Positions 7,939 through 15,540 of a stretch of 30,602 nt of DNA are shown in pieces (position 1 is the stretch's first letter; each line of letters opens with the position of its first letter). Source of the stretch: Pseudomonadota bacterium (GTDB taxonomy: Bacteria; Pseudomonadota; Alphaproteobacteria; Micropepsales; Micropepsaceae); NCBI GenBank assembly GCA_021808875.1, contig JAKBAU010000012.1, forward strand, positions 1 to 30,602. Reading direction: 5' to 3'. The translations under genes were made by a program, and so were the position numbers. Under the pieces are notes generated by a model. That model did not search any database, was not told the origin of the DNA, and saw nothing but the letters and a program-made list of their open reading frames with translations.

Positions 7939-7939
7939 A

Positions 7940-9512
7940 GTCGTCCGTGAAGATTTCTTAAGCGATTGATTGCATGGCTATTTGGAGATCCGACAAATAT
8001 TCGTATTTGCCGGATTTGGCGTCTTGTGCATGGGATTTCTTGCAAATTGATCGATGGGTCGGAGCGTGATTCACTCTGCTTGAGATGAGCGGCGGAGGGA
8101 TTAAATCATGCGGCCGAAGGAACGGCGCGAGACCGGCCAGAATGATCTTTTCAAGGCCCGGCTCGACCAGATCGTCGATATGAACCATGCGCTCGTGAAG
8201 CTCGCGCGGGCGATCGACTGGGGCTTTCTCGAAGAGAGTTTCGGCGCCGTCTATAGCGACGGGCCAGGCCAGCCACCGCTGCCAACGCGACTTATGGCCG
8301 GCCTCGCGATCTTAAAGCATATGCATGATCTCTCGGATGAGGTTTTGTGCGAACACTGGGTCGAGAATCCCTATTATCAGCTGTTCTGCGGCGAAGAGTT
8401 TTTTCGCCACAAGCTTCCTTTCGACCGTTCCTCGATGACGCGTTGGCGGCAGCGGATGGGAGAGGAGAAGCTCATCGCGCTCTTGCAGGAGAGCTTGGCG
8501 ACCGCGACGCGGGCGGGCGCGGCGAAGGCTGCCGACTTCACCAAAATCATCGTCGACACGACAGTGCAGCCGAAGGCCATCGCCTTCCCGACCGATGCGC
8601 GGCTGATGCATCGCGCCCGCGAACGCCTGGTGCGGCTCGCCAAAAAGCACGCCATCGGCTTGCGCCAATCCTACGCGCGGGTCGGCAAGTTGGCGTTGAT
8701 CCAACAGCAGCGCTATGCGCATGCCAAGCAGTTCAAGCGAGCGAAACGATCACTCAAAACATTGAAGACCCAACTCGGCCGAACAATCCGCGACATATCT
8801 CGCAAAATTGCCGACAAGCCGGCCCTGCAAGAGATCTTCGCGACGCCGCTCATGCTGGCGCGGCGTGTTCATGCTCAGAACAAGAACCTGCGCCGCCTCA
8901 AGGGCACGCCAGAAGGCACCGATCTTCGCGTCTTCAGTCTTCACGCGCCGGAGGTGGAGTGCATCGGCAAAGGCAAGGCACATAGGCCTTACGAGTTCGG
9001 CGTGAAAGTGTCGGTAGCGACAACGCTCGCCCATTCCAAAGGCGGTCAGTTCATCGTTCACGCCAAGGCGCTGCCCGGCAAGCCTTATGACGGCCACACG
9101 CTCGGCACTGTCGTTCCCGAGATCGAGCGGATGGTCGGCGCCGCCCTTCAGCGCATCATCGCCGACGCCGGCTACAAGGGCCACAACGCGCCAGAAGAAC
9201 ATCGCTTCAAGGTCTAGACCGCCGGCCAGAAGCGGCGGATGACGGACGCGATCAGACGCGAGATGCGCCGAAGATCGGCCATCGAGCCGGTCATCGGCCA
9301 TGCCAAGGCCGAGCACCGGATGGGCCGCAATCATCTCGCGGGACGCACCGGCGATGCGACCAACGTTGTGCTCTCTGCCGTCGGCTACAACTTCAGGCGC
9401 CTCTTGGCATGGTTCAGCTTTTTGTTGTCTGCGATCGGGATGGCGCTCGCCGCTCTCAGCCGCTCACAAAACGTCGCTCCAGCAAACTGATTGCTCAATC
9501 TTCACAGACGAC
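7940..9512 (+). mobile_element. IS5-family insertion sequence, about 1.57 kb
   Basis: The boundaries come from 16-bp terminal inverted repeats: GTCGTCCGTGAAGATT at 7940-7955 and AATCTTCACAGACGAC at 9497-9512, which pair with one mismatch. Both ends are flanked by GATCTA (7934-7939 and 9513-9518), possibly a target duplication. Left of the element is the trbI fragment; the right flank does not continue trbI, so either the element landed at an existing junction or an adjacent deletion occurred. It encodes a single transposase, interrupted by a stop, so the element is probably not autonomously mobile. Confidence 0.8.
8108..9490 (+). pseudogene. IS5-family transposase, interrupted by an in-frame TAG
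   Basis: The open frame gives a DDE transposase: the N-terminus MRPKERRETGQNDLFKARLD is typical of the IS5 group, the first Asp lies in IIVDTTVQPKAI, and the second in IADAGYKGHNAP. A TAG at 9215-9217 stops the protein after 369 residues where the family normally has a Tyr or Phe (FKV[Y/F]TAGQKR). The same frame continues without another defect to 9490 and supplies TAGQKRRM, then IEPVIGHAKAEHRMGRNHL, which contains the third catalytic residue (Glu). The truncated product therefore lacks the DDE glutamate. Only amber suppression or reversion would restore it. A purine-rich GGCGGAGGG lies upstream of the ATG. Confidence 0.88.
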
Positions 9513-9553
9513 GATCTACAATGTCGGTGAAGTGCTGAGCAGCGCGGGCCGGT

Positions 9554-10471
9554 TCAGACCGCGCCGGTACGAGATAAATCTGGATAACGCTCTTGAAGCA
9601 TTTTGATGAAGGGGCCGAGGGCAGGGTTGCTGTTCGACTGCCGCCAGTACGCTGCGAAGCCCAGCCTTGTCGGCTCTGCGTCCTGGTGGACCTCTCGATA
9701 AACGACCCCTTCGTGCTTAAGGCCCGTTCCGCCTTCAAACATGAGCAACACGCCGTATTCTGCACTGACCAAACTCAGTAAGCGATCGAGGCCAGACTCC
9801 TGGTGCAGAACTCGATTGGGCTTGTCACCGTTCAGCTTGGACGCCAACAAGTTCTCTAATTCCGGTCCTGGTCCGTGTGCTGGAAGGATAAGTCGCTGGT
9901 TAGCAAGCTGCCGCCAGCTTACAGCGCCGTGCTCTGCGAGCGGATGGCGCTCAGGTAACGCGACAATTACCCGCTCGCGCCATAGCGGCAATGCGCGGTC
10001 GTCCCAGCCGGATTGGTATTCCGTCATTACGGCGACATCGACCGTGTTACGCGCCAGCGCGCACATCAGCCGCGAGTGAGATCCGTCCATGGTGTGAACG
10101 TCCACGTCGGGTAAGCGCCGATGATACTCAGCAAGCGTGGCGTGCATATTTCCTGTGGCCAGTGACGCATACATTCCAATGGTCAACTTGCCATATTCAC
10201 CGCGGCTCCGGCTTCTTAAGACCCGAAGCGCAATCTCAGTATCCTCGATGATGCGGCGGGCATGCTCGAAAAACTCCAGCCCCGCGACTGTAGGCCGGGT
10301 CCCGCCGTTCGTCCGTTCGAAAAGAATCGCGCCGAGCCGACATTCAAGGTCGCGCAACCGGCGACTTAGAGTTGACTGGCGAATATTTATGGCTGTCGCG
10401 GCCTGTCTCAGGCTGCGGTGCTGTGCCGTGATAACCGCCAATCTCAGATCTCGAAGCTCGACTTGCTCCAC
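9554..10471 (-). CDS. LysR family transcriptional regulator
   Basis: A 305-residue LysR-type regulator. The winged helix-turn-helix is at residues about 6-63 (MEQVELRDLRLAV..., LRQAATAINIRQSTLSRRL, then LFERTNGGTRPT), followed by a periplasmic-binding-protein-like effector domain (about 90-295). This specific LysR type, with MEQ/MELRDLRLAV and FERTNGGTRPT, is one I remember as the usual neighbour of trbI/DUF2274 in related integrative elements, which would make the SDR-TetR/IS segment an insertion between the two. It is divergent from the TetR gene at 10538, and the 66-base gap holds the promoter and a TetR-type motif. Target and effector are unknown. Confidence 0.9.
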   Translation of the reverse strand: MEQVELRDLRLAVITAQHRSLRQAATAINIRQSTLSRRLRDLECRLGAILFERTNGGTRPTVAGLEFFEHARRIIEDTEIALRVLRSRSRGEYGKLTIGMYASLATGNMHATLAEYHRRLPDVDVHTMDGSHSRLMCALARNTVDVAVMTEYQSGWDDRALPLWRERVIVALPERHPLAEHGAVSWRQLANQRLILPAHGPGPELENLLASKLNGDKPNRVLHQESGLDRLLSLVSAEYGVLLMFEGGTGLKHEGVVYREVHQDAEPTRLGFAAYWRQSNSNPALGPFIKMLQERYPDLSRTGAV

Positions 10472-10484
10472 ACGCTACGTCCTA

Positions 10485-10511
10485 TTGACCGACTAGACAC
10501 TCTTCTATATA
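10485..10511 (+). promoter_or_regulatory. Promoter and operator-like motif upstream of the second TetR
   Basis: TTGACC (10485-10490) is a good -35, and TATATA (10506-10511, or TATAGC two bases on) can serve as -10. Overlapping the -35 and spacer is TGACCGACTAGACA (10486-10499), which recurs with one change at 11122-11135 (TGACTGACTAGACA) before the downstream SDR. The shared motif is a candidate binding site for the TetR protein encoded between them. Confidence 0.55.
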
Positions 10512-10537
10512 GCAATCAGCAGGCAGGGGCAAACGAC

Positions 10538-11104
10538 ATGGCCAGACCGAGGAGTGACCAGAAACGGAGCGCGATCATGTCGGCGGCGATCCGCGTCATC
10601 GCCTCCCAGGGACTAGGCGCGGCGACCGCGACGATTGCCAAGGAGGCCGAAGTCTCCAACGGCTCCCTATTCACCTATTTTGAGACGAAGGCGGACTTGT
10701 TCAACCAGCTCTACGTAGAGCTGAAGACAGAGATGGCGTCAGCAGCCGTGGATGGGCTCCCGATCGATGGCGATGTCCGCGAGCAAATGCTCCACATTTG
10801 GACCCATTGGCTGCGGTGGGCGACGGCATACCCGGAGAAGCGCCGAACGCTCGCGCTTCTCGGAGTATCGGATGATATCGCCTTCGAAAGCCATCAGGCG
10901 GCCGGTAAGGCGATGGCCGATATCGCCAACATCCTCGAGCGGAGCCGTAAAAACGGCCCAATGCGCGATGCCCCGCTGGGGTTCGTCGGCGCTCTGATGA
11001 ACGCGGTGGCGGAAGCGACGATCGACTACATCGTCCGAGACCCAGCCGGCGCAGACAGACATGGCCTGGCCGGGTTCGAGGCCCTCTGGCGAGTCGTCGC
11101 CTAA
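10538..11104 (+). CDS. TetR/AcrR family transcriptional regulator
   Basis: A 188-residue regulator. The start at ATG 10538 (MARPRSDQKR) is preferred over the longer open frame because it lies downstream of the promoter and gives the normal TetR N-terminus. The helix-turn-helix spans about residues 10-52 (SAAIRVIASQGLGAATATIA, then VSNGSLFTYFETKADLFNQL). The C-terminal helical domain has the typical length. It is followed by two SDR genes on the same strand, and a near-identical operator-like motif lies both before this gene and before the first SDR, suggesting it controls itself and the SDR pair. The inducer is unknown. Confidence 0.9.
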   Translation: MARPRSDQKRSAIMSAAIRVIASQGLGAATATIAKEAEVSNGSLFTYFETKADLFNQLYVELKTEMASAAVDGLPIDGDVREQMLHIWTHWLRWATAYPEKRRTLALLGVSDDIAFESHQAAGKAMADIANILERSRKNGPMRDAPLGFVGALMNAVAEATIDYIVRDPAGADRHGLAGFEALWRVVA

Positions 11105-11121
11105 TTTTTTTGCGCGATAAA

Positions 11122-11139
11122 TGACTGACTAGACAGACA
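11122..11139. promoter_or_regulatory. Operator-like palindrome before the SDR pair
   Basis: The 18-bp sequence TGACTGACTAGACAGACA matches its own reverse complement at 14 of 18 positions (pattern TGnCTGnCTAGnCAGnCA). Its first 14 bases repeat the motif at 10486-10499 with one difference. It sits in the 52-base gap between the TetR stop and the SDR start, just upstream of the ribosome site GTGGAG (11145-11150). Probable second binding site of the adjacent TetR. Confidence 0.6.
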
Positions 11140-11156
11140 ATAGAGTGGAGATTCAC

Positions 11157-12101
11157 ATGCCGAGCGCCGCTTCCAGAGCTGCATCGACCCGCAACGCGTA
11201 CATCATCACCGGACCTACCTCTGGCATCGGTCGGAGAACGGCGTTTGAATTGGCTAAGCACGGCGCGGTGGTTCTCGTCGGCCGCAACCGCGATAAGCTC
11301 GACCAGGTGCAGAAGGCCATCAAACAAAGGGGCGGGCACGCAGTTTCGGTCGTCTGCGACCTATCGGATATTGGGAGCGTGCATCACGCGGCGGCGGACA
11401 TTGCCGCGCTCAATCTTCCGATAATTGGGCTGCTCAACAACGCGGGCATCATGCAAATGCGCCCGACCAAGAATGCTCTGGGTTGGGACATGACGTTCGC
11501 GACGAACCATCTCGGCCCTTTCGCGCTGACCGAAGCGCTCGTGCCGCATCTTGCCGATGGCGCCAACGTCCTCTTCGTGGCCTCCGCCGTGGAGGATCCT
11601 GAACGGAAGCCAGCCGTGTCCGCTGGGTTTCGCGGCGGCCGCTATATTTCGGCGGAGGCCAGCGCGCGCGGTGAGTGGAAACCTGGCGGGTCCGCCAGGC
11701 CGGGCTTTGACGCCTATGCTACCTCCAAGCAGTGTATCCTCGCCACGGCAATGGCATTTGCCCGCGAGACTCCGCGGCTGCACTTCAACGCGATCGAGCC
11801 GGGCTTCAATCCGACCACCGGTCTCGGCGGAAGCGATGTCGGCGCCTCCGTGCGCTTTCTCCAAAAACACATCATTCCGCTACTGGTGCCGTTGCTCATG
11901 CCCTTCATGAAGATCTTGAGCACCCCTAAGCTGGCCGCGCGCGTGATCACCAAAATCCTCACCGATGCACCCGGCCAGACGGGCATCTACTATGATGAGG
12001 CCGGCCGACCGATGCATGGCTCAATGCTCGTGCGTGATCCGACGTTCCAGGATCGCGTAGTTGCTGAGACACGCGCCTTACTGTCAACGATCCAAGACTA
12101 A
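11157..12101 (+). CDS. SDR family oxidoreductase (long, protochlorophyllide-reductase-like)
   Basis: A 314-residue short-chain dehydrogenase. The cofactor motif TGPTSGIG is at residues 18-25, LLNNAGIM follows, the catalytic Asn is in ATNHLGPF, Ser in VASAVED and Tyr-Lys in YATSK. About 30 extra residues sit between the Ser and Tyr (ERKPAVSAG...GEWKPGG), as in the retinol dehydrogenase/protochlorophyllide-reductase-like branch. ATG 11157 is chosen because GTGGAG (11145-11150) is a good ribosome site; the upstream in-frame GTG at 11145 falls inside it. It is first in a two-SDR unit behind a TetR-type palindrome. Substrate unknown. Confidence 0.88.
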   Translation: MPSAASRAASTRNAYIITGPTSGIGRRTAFELAKHGAVVLVGRNRDKLDQVQKAIKQRGGHAVSVVCDLSDIGSVHHAAADIAALNLPIIGLLNNAGIMQMRPTKNALGWDMTFATNHLGPFALTEALVPHLADGANVLFVASAVEDPERKPAVSAGFRGGRYISAEASARGEWKPGGSARPGFDAYATSKQCILATAMAFARETPRLHFNAIEPGFNPTTGLGGSDVGASVRFLQKHIIPLLVPLLMPFMKILSTPKLAARVITKILTDAPGQTGIYYDEAGRPMHGSMLVRDPTFQDRVVAETRALLSTIQD

Positions 12102-12152
12102 TCACCAATGACGCGGCTTTAAAATTCCCAACTACGAACGGAGCACTCGAAA

Positions 12153-12914
12153 ATGTCAGATATGAAAATCGCTCTCGTGACAGGTGGAAACCGTGGCTTG
12201 GGCAGGGACATAGCCCTCACGCTTGCGCGAAATGGCATCGGAATTATTCTGACCTATCGCTCTCATGAGCAAGAGGCTCGCGCAGTCGTCGATGAGATCC
12301 AGGCGGTCGGCGGCAAAGCTGCGACACTGCAGCTCGATGTCGGCAATTTGTCGTCCTTTGATCCCTTTCTTGACGACGTCAAGGCTCAGCTCCGTGATGT
12401 ATTTGGGAAAGAGCGTATCGACTATCTGATCAACAATGCCGGTTTCGGAAAAGCGATCGCCATAGATAGTCTCGCAGAAGAAGATTTCGATGCATTCGTC
12501 GATATCCACTTCAAAGGCGTTGTTTTCCTCACGCAAAAGACCCTGCGGATGATGAACGATGGCGGTGGCGTCATTTTCATCACAGCGGCTGCAGATCGGT
12601 ATAACGTCCCCAATTACGCCGCCTATGCCGCCTGCAAGGGAGCGGTCGAAGTATTCTCAAGATATGTGGCAAAAGAATATGGTCCGCGGGGCATCAGAGC
12701 CAACACGGTGGCGCCAGGCGGCATCGTCACTGATTTTAATAGCGCGGCAATCCGCAGCAATCCGAAAGCGCAGGAATGGATCGTTGCGCAGACGCCCATG
12801 GGACGGTTGGGCGAGCCCCACGACATAGGCGGAATCGTGGGCCTGCTGTGCAGCGACGAAGCCCGATGGCTCACCGGCCAGCGCCTTGAAGTCACCGGCG
12901 GCTTCAACCTTTGA
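12153..12914 (+). CDS. SDR family protein with altered catalytic tetrad
   Basis: A 253-residue protein with the fold markers of a classical SDR: TGGNRGLG at residues 10-17, NNAG at 94-97, YAACK (Tyr158, Lys162), PGGIVTDF after the sixth strand, and the common C-terminus DEARWLTGQRLEVTGGF. Two of the four classical catalytic residues appear changed: the position 13 residues before Tyr158 is Ala145 (preceded by Thr144) instead of Ser, and the Asn of the NxxG motif reads HFKG (His119). It may use Thr144, have shifted chemistry, or be a cofactor-binding partner of the preceding SDR. It lies 51 bases after that gene on the same strand; the gap has a weak GGAG ribosome site. Confidence 0.85.
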   Translation: MSDMKIALVTGGNRGLGRDIALTLARNGIGIILTYRSHEQEARAVVDEIQAVGGKAATLQLDVGNLSSFDPFLDDVKAQLRDVFGKERIDYLINNAGFGKAIAIDSLAEEDFDAFVDIHFKGVVFLTQKTLRMMNDGGGVIFITAAADRYNVPNYAAYAACKGAVEVFSRYVAKEYGPRGIRANTVAPGGIVTDFNSAAIRSNPKAQEWIVAQTPMGRLGEPHDIGGIVGLLCSDEARWLTGQRLEVTGGFNL

Positions 12915-13009
12915 AGGGGACCGGTTGAAAGGTGAAGCGCACGGTTAGGCAGGGTCTCGGCAGCGTACCACCGCACCGACGTCGAGGAGCACCAGACGTG
13001 GAGGTCAAT

Positions 13010-14065
13010 TCAAACGCGGAGATGTCGATCGAAGAACTTGACCATCAACGCGTAGGCCTGCCGGGACTCCGGCAGGTCCGGGTTTTGGAAGAAATAGTGA
13101 AACAGTCCCTCAAAGCAGACTAGCTCGGCCTCAACATCGAGATTCTTCAAGCGCAAATGCGTGAACACTGCGGCGCTGATATCGAAGTTGCGGGTGCCCG
13201 TGATTATCTGCGTAGGCGGGAACTTGGCCAAAACCTCATCTGACGTCACTGGAGCCAAGAGTGGATCGTCACGCCGAGCGCCAGCGTAATAGGCAGACGG
13301 ATCGCGTCGCTGCGCGCTTCGGCCGTCTGCTGGTTTGGGTGGCGGGGGCGGTATGCCTTCGCCGGCGGACATAGCGAAGTAGCTGCCGTCGCCAGGGCCA
13401 TTCGGTGTTGCGCCGGCGCTGTAGATCCCGGCAGCGCCAGGACGTGGCAGACCATGTTTCTGGAACCACGCGAGCGATTGGGCGGTGAGTTGACCACCCG
13501 CTGAACTGCCGTAGAGGCCGATGTTCTCGGCGGGGTAAGCCTTCAGCAGCTCTCTGTACACAGCGGCGACATCCTCGCTGGCCGCAGGGAATGCGTGTTC
13601 CGGCGCCTTGCGGTAGTCGACCGCCACAACGCGGATTCGGCCGAGGCCACAAATTGGGATCGATTCCACTTCAGCGCAGGCTGGCCAGCCTTCGTGAAAA
13701 GCGCCGGCATGCAGCTCGATAAGTGCCCGGTTCTTGTTGCGTTCGGCCACGCCGTCCTTAGGCAAGTAATCATACACGCGCACGCCGCCCAAGGTGGTCT
13801 CCCGGCGGACGACAGGAAATAGGTCGGCGAGCCGGCGGATGTAGCCTTGGAAGAAGGAGGGCGCACCATCCACTCGCCGTTGCAATTCAGGTGACTGGTT
13901 CTGATGCAAGTGCTCAGCGACCCAGGCCTGCGCTTCGGGACTGAGGTAGGGCGACACCGGAAATGATGTGGGGCGAAGGTGAACCGTACCGTCGGGATCG
14001 ATGGGCAGTGTGGCCAGTGCGTCAATCCGTGGAAGTGAGTTCGGAGACGTGGGTTCGTTTGACAC
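13010..14065 (-). CDS. Alpha/beta hydrolase, HSL-type esterase family
   Basis: A 351-residue hydrolase. The nucleophile elbow GSSAGG gives Ser188, the acid is probably Asp295 (TGTRNFDIS) and the base His323 (GLFHYFF). The motif DYRKAPEHAFP (residues 150-160) is diagnostic of the hormone-sensitive-lipase-like family. The usual HGGG oxyanion motif is replaced by HAGAF (119-123), a variant. There is no signal peptide, so it is cytoplasmic. The start is a GTG at 14065, supported by AAGGAAG seven bases upstream. It is divergent from the MarR gene at 14130, and the 64-base gap holds a strong palindrome, so MarR probably controls it. Likely an ester hydrolase for small substrates. Confidence 0.88.
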   Translation of the reverse strand: MSNEPTSPNSLPRIDALATLPIDPDGTVHLRPTSFPVSPYLSPEAQAWVAEHLHQNQSPELQRRVDGAPSFFQGYIRRLADLFPVVRRETTLGGVRVYDYLPKDGVAERNKNRALIELHAGAFHEGWPACAEVESIPICGLGRIRVVAVDYRKAPEHAFPAASEDVAAVYRELLKAYPAENIGLYGSSAGGQLTAQSLAWFQKHGLPRPGAAGIYSAGATPNGPGDGSYFAMSAGEGIPPPPPKPADGRSAQRRDPSAYYAGARRDDPLLAPVTSDEVLAKFPPTQIITGTRNFDISAAVFTHLRLKNLDVEAELVCFEGLFHYFFQNPDLPESRQAYALMVKFFDRHLRV

Positions 14066-14107
14066 AGGCGAGCTTCCTTACGAGAGGGAGAGGCTGGACA
14101 AATTTAG

Positions 14108-14131
14108 ATAGCGCACTATATAGTGACCTAT
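14108..14131. promoter_or_regulatory. MarR operator palindrome overlapping the marR start codon
   Basis: A perfect 12-bp palindrome CACTATATAGTG (14114-14125) is extended on both sides by ATAG (14108-14111) and CTAT (14128-14131), so 20 of 24 positions are symmetric. Size and AT-rich centre fit a MarR dimer site. It lies between the divergent esterase and MarR genes, and its right edge covers the first two bases of the MarR ATG (14130). Confidence 0.7.
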
Positions 14132-14591
14132 GCAAATACGTCAAGAACCCCCGGCCGCGTGGGATCCAACGGCTTCTCCGACTTTTTGGGTCAACCACGC
14201 ATCGCGCCAGATCATGCGTCGCTTCGAAGAGCGGTTGCGTCCCCTCGGGTTCAGTGTGGCTTACCTGAAGGTTGCATTCATTCTGGAACACCGTGGGAGG
14301 CTCCAGCAAAAGGAGCTCCTCGACGTTATTCAGGTGGAGCAACCTACGATGGCAGCCTTGCTCAAGCGTATGGAGCGTGATGGGCTGATCGAGCGTCAAC
14401 CCGACCCAAGCGACGCGCGCGCGCAGCTTATTGGACTGACATTGCGCGCGCGCTCAGTGCTGGAGAACGCCAGAGCACAGATGTCGCTGGTCGTCGAACA
14501 AGCGATGACCGGCATTTCAGCCTCCGACCAAGAGGCCTTGGTCCGCGCACTGAAGACTGTGGTGATGAACCTGGCAGACTCAGCGCCATAG
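14130..14591 (+). CDS. MarR family transcriptional regulator
   Basis: A 153-residue winged-helix regulator. SPTFWVNHASRQIMRRFEER forms the first dimerisation helix, the recognition region is LQQKELLDVIQVEQPTMAAL followed by LKRMERDGLIERQPDPSDAR, the classic MarR wing (the usual DxRxx pattern reads DPSDARAQ). The start at 14130 gives the normal N-terminus, but the ATG lies inside the operator palindrome and no ribosome site can lie between promoter and start, so the mRNA may be leaderless or nearly so. It probably represses itself and the divergent esterase. Confidence 0.9.
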   Translation: MQIRQEPPAAWDPTASPTFWVNHASRQIMRRFEERLRPLGFSVAYLKVAFILEHRGRLQQKELLDVIQVEQPTMAALLKRMERDGLIERQPDPSDARAQLIGLTLRARSVLENARAQMSLVVEQAMTGISASDQEALVRALKTVVMNLADSAP

Positions 14592-14695
14592 CTCGACTAT
14601 CGCTTACCTCGCCCCGAGCAAACTGGGCCGGTGCGCTCGCCCCATTCCTGTCCGAAATCAATCTCCGAGTGGCGAGCTGAGTTGACGCACGCAGC

Positions 14696-15445
14696 TTATT
14701 CCGCCCCCGCCATCAAGGCTTCCGCATCGAGTCCTGCGGCGAGGCGGAATGGCGATGCTGGATCTGTGGCGCATCGCCAGATTGCCGCAGCGACGTCCGA
14801 TGGGTGGGTGATAGGTCCCGACTGGTTGCGCATATGTGCAACGATGCGCTCGATCATCGGTGCATAGTCGGCGTTGTCACGGCCACGCAGATGCGGCATG
14901 CCGTTGTCGCCGAACCGCGTCTCGGGCGCGCTCCCTGGTATAACCAGATGGGCGCGCACGCCGAACTCGCGTACTTCCACGGCCAGCGTCTCGGTCAGGG
15001 AGTTCACTGCCGCCTTGCTGGCCCGGTATACGCCGACCATCGGCTGCGACTTGAGCGTCGTCGACGATGAGACGTTGATGATGACACCCGACCGGCGCTC
15101 ACGAAACGATGGGAGTACCGCCTGGATCATTGCGAGCGTGCCGAGCGTGTTGGTCTCAAACATGGCGCGCGCCATGCTGGGTTCCGTCAGTTCGACCGGC
15201 GAGGGCACGCCGAAGCCGGCATTGTTGACCAGGACGTCGATCGGACCAGCGGCGGCGACGGCACGGGCGACACTGTCCGGATCGGTGACGTCGAGTTGTA
15301 GGATGCGCAGCCTCTCGGATGCCGGAATTATGCTGGGGTCGGGGGTTCGCATGGTGGCCGCCACATCCCAGCTACGATCGAGAAACAGCCGGGCAGTCGC
15401 CAGCCCGAAGCCGGAAGAGCAGCCCGTGATGAGGATTGTCGGCAT
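14696..15445 (-). CDS. SDR family oxidoreductase
   Basis: A 249-residue classical SDR with TGCSSGFG at residues 7-14, NNAGFG, the catalytic Asn in ETNTLGTL, Ser in NVSSSTTL and YRASK, all as expected. The sequence style (ILITGCSSGFGLATARLF, then GVPSPVELTE) matches the large group annotated as SDR oxidoreductases near AraC regulators. The start is supported by GGAGGG five bases upstream. It is divergent from the AraC gene at 15541 and convergent with MarR; the 104 bases to MarR hold nothing further that I can see. Confidence 0.88.
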   Translation of the reverse strand: MPTILITGCSSGFGLATARLFLDRSWDVAATMRTPDPSIIPASERLRILQLDVTDPDSVARAVAAAGPIDVLVNNAGFGVPSPVELTEPSMARAMFETNTLGTLAMIQAVLPSFRERRSGVIINVSSSTTLKSQPMVGVYRASKAAVNSLTETLAVEVREFGVRAHLVIPGSAPETRFGDNGMPHLRGRDNADYAPMIERIVAHMRNQSGPITHPSDVAAAIWRCATDPASPFRLAAGLDAEALMAGAE

Positions 15446-15540
15446 AAGACCCTCCGGCTCTTGATATCGACGACAGGCTATCCGCGCGAGGCAGGACGTG
15501 ATATGGTTGAAGGTATCGATTTCTTTGCATATAGTCCTGA

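Noticed and set aside
7558..7950. 130-codon open frame spanning the end of the TetR gene and the trbI remnant
   Set aside because: Its first part is out of frame with the TetR gene and its second is the frame-broken trbI copy; it is not a real gene.
9513..9518. GATCTA on both sides of the IS as a certain target duplication
   Set aside because: The left copy is explained by the trbI remnant itself (CGATCT) and the right flank does not continue trbI, so a chance match or rearrangement cannot be excluded; kept only as a possibility.
12915..13009. GGGGACCGG near the end of the SDR gene, similar to the stem at 18150
   Set aside because: It lacks a matching inverted arm nearby, so the resemblance to the hairpin upstream of the DUF5519 gene is probably chance.
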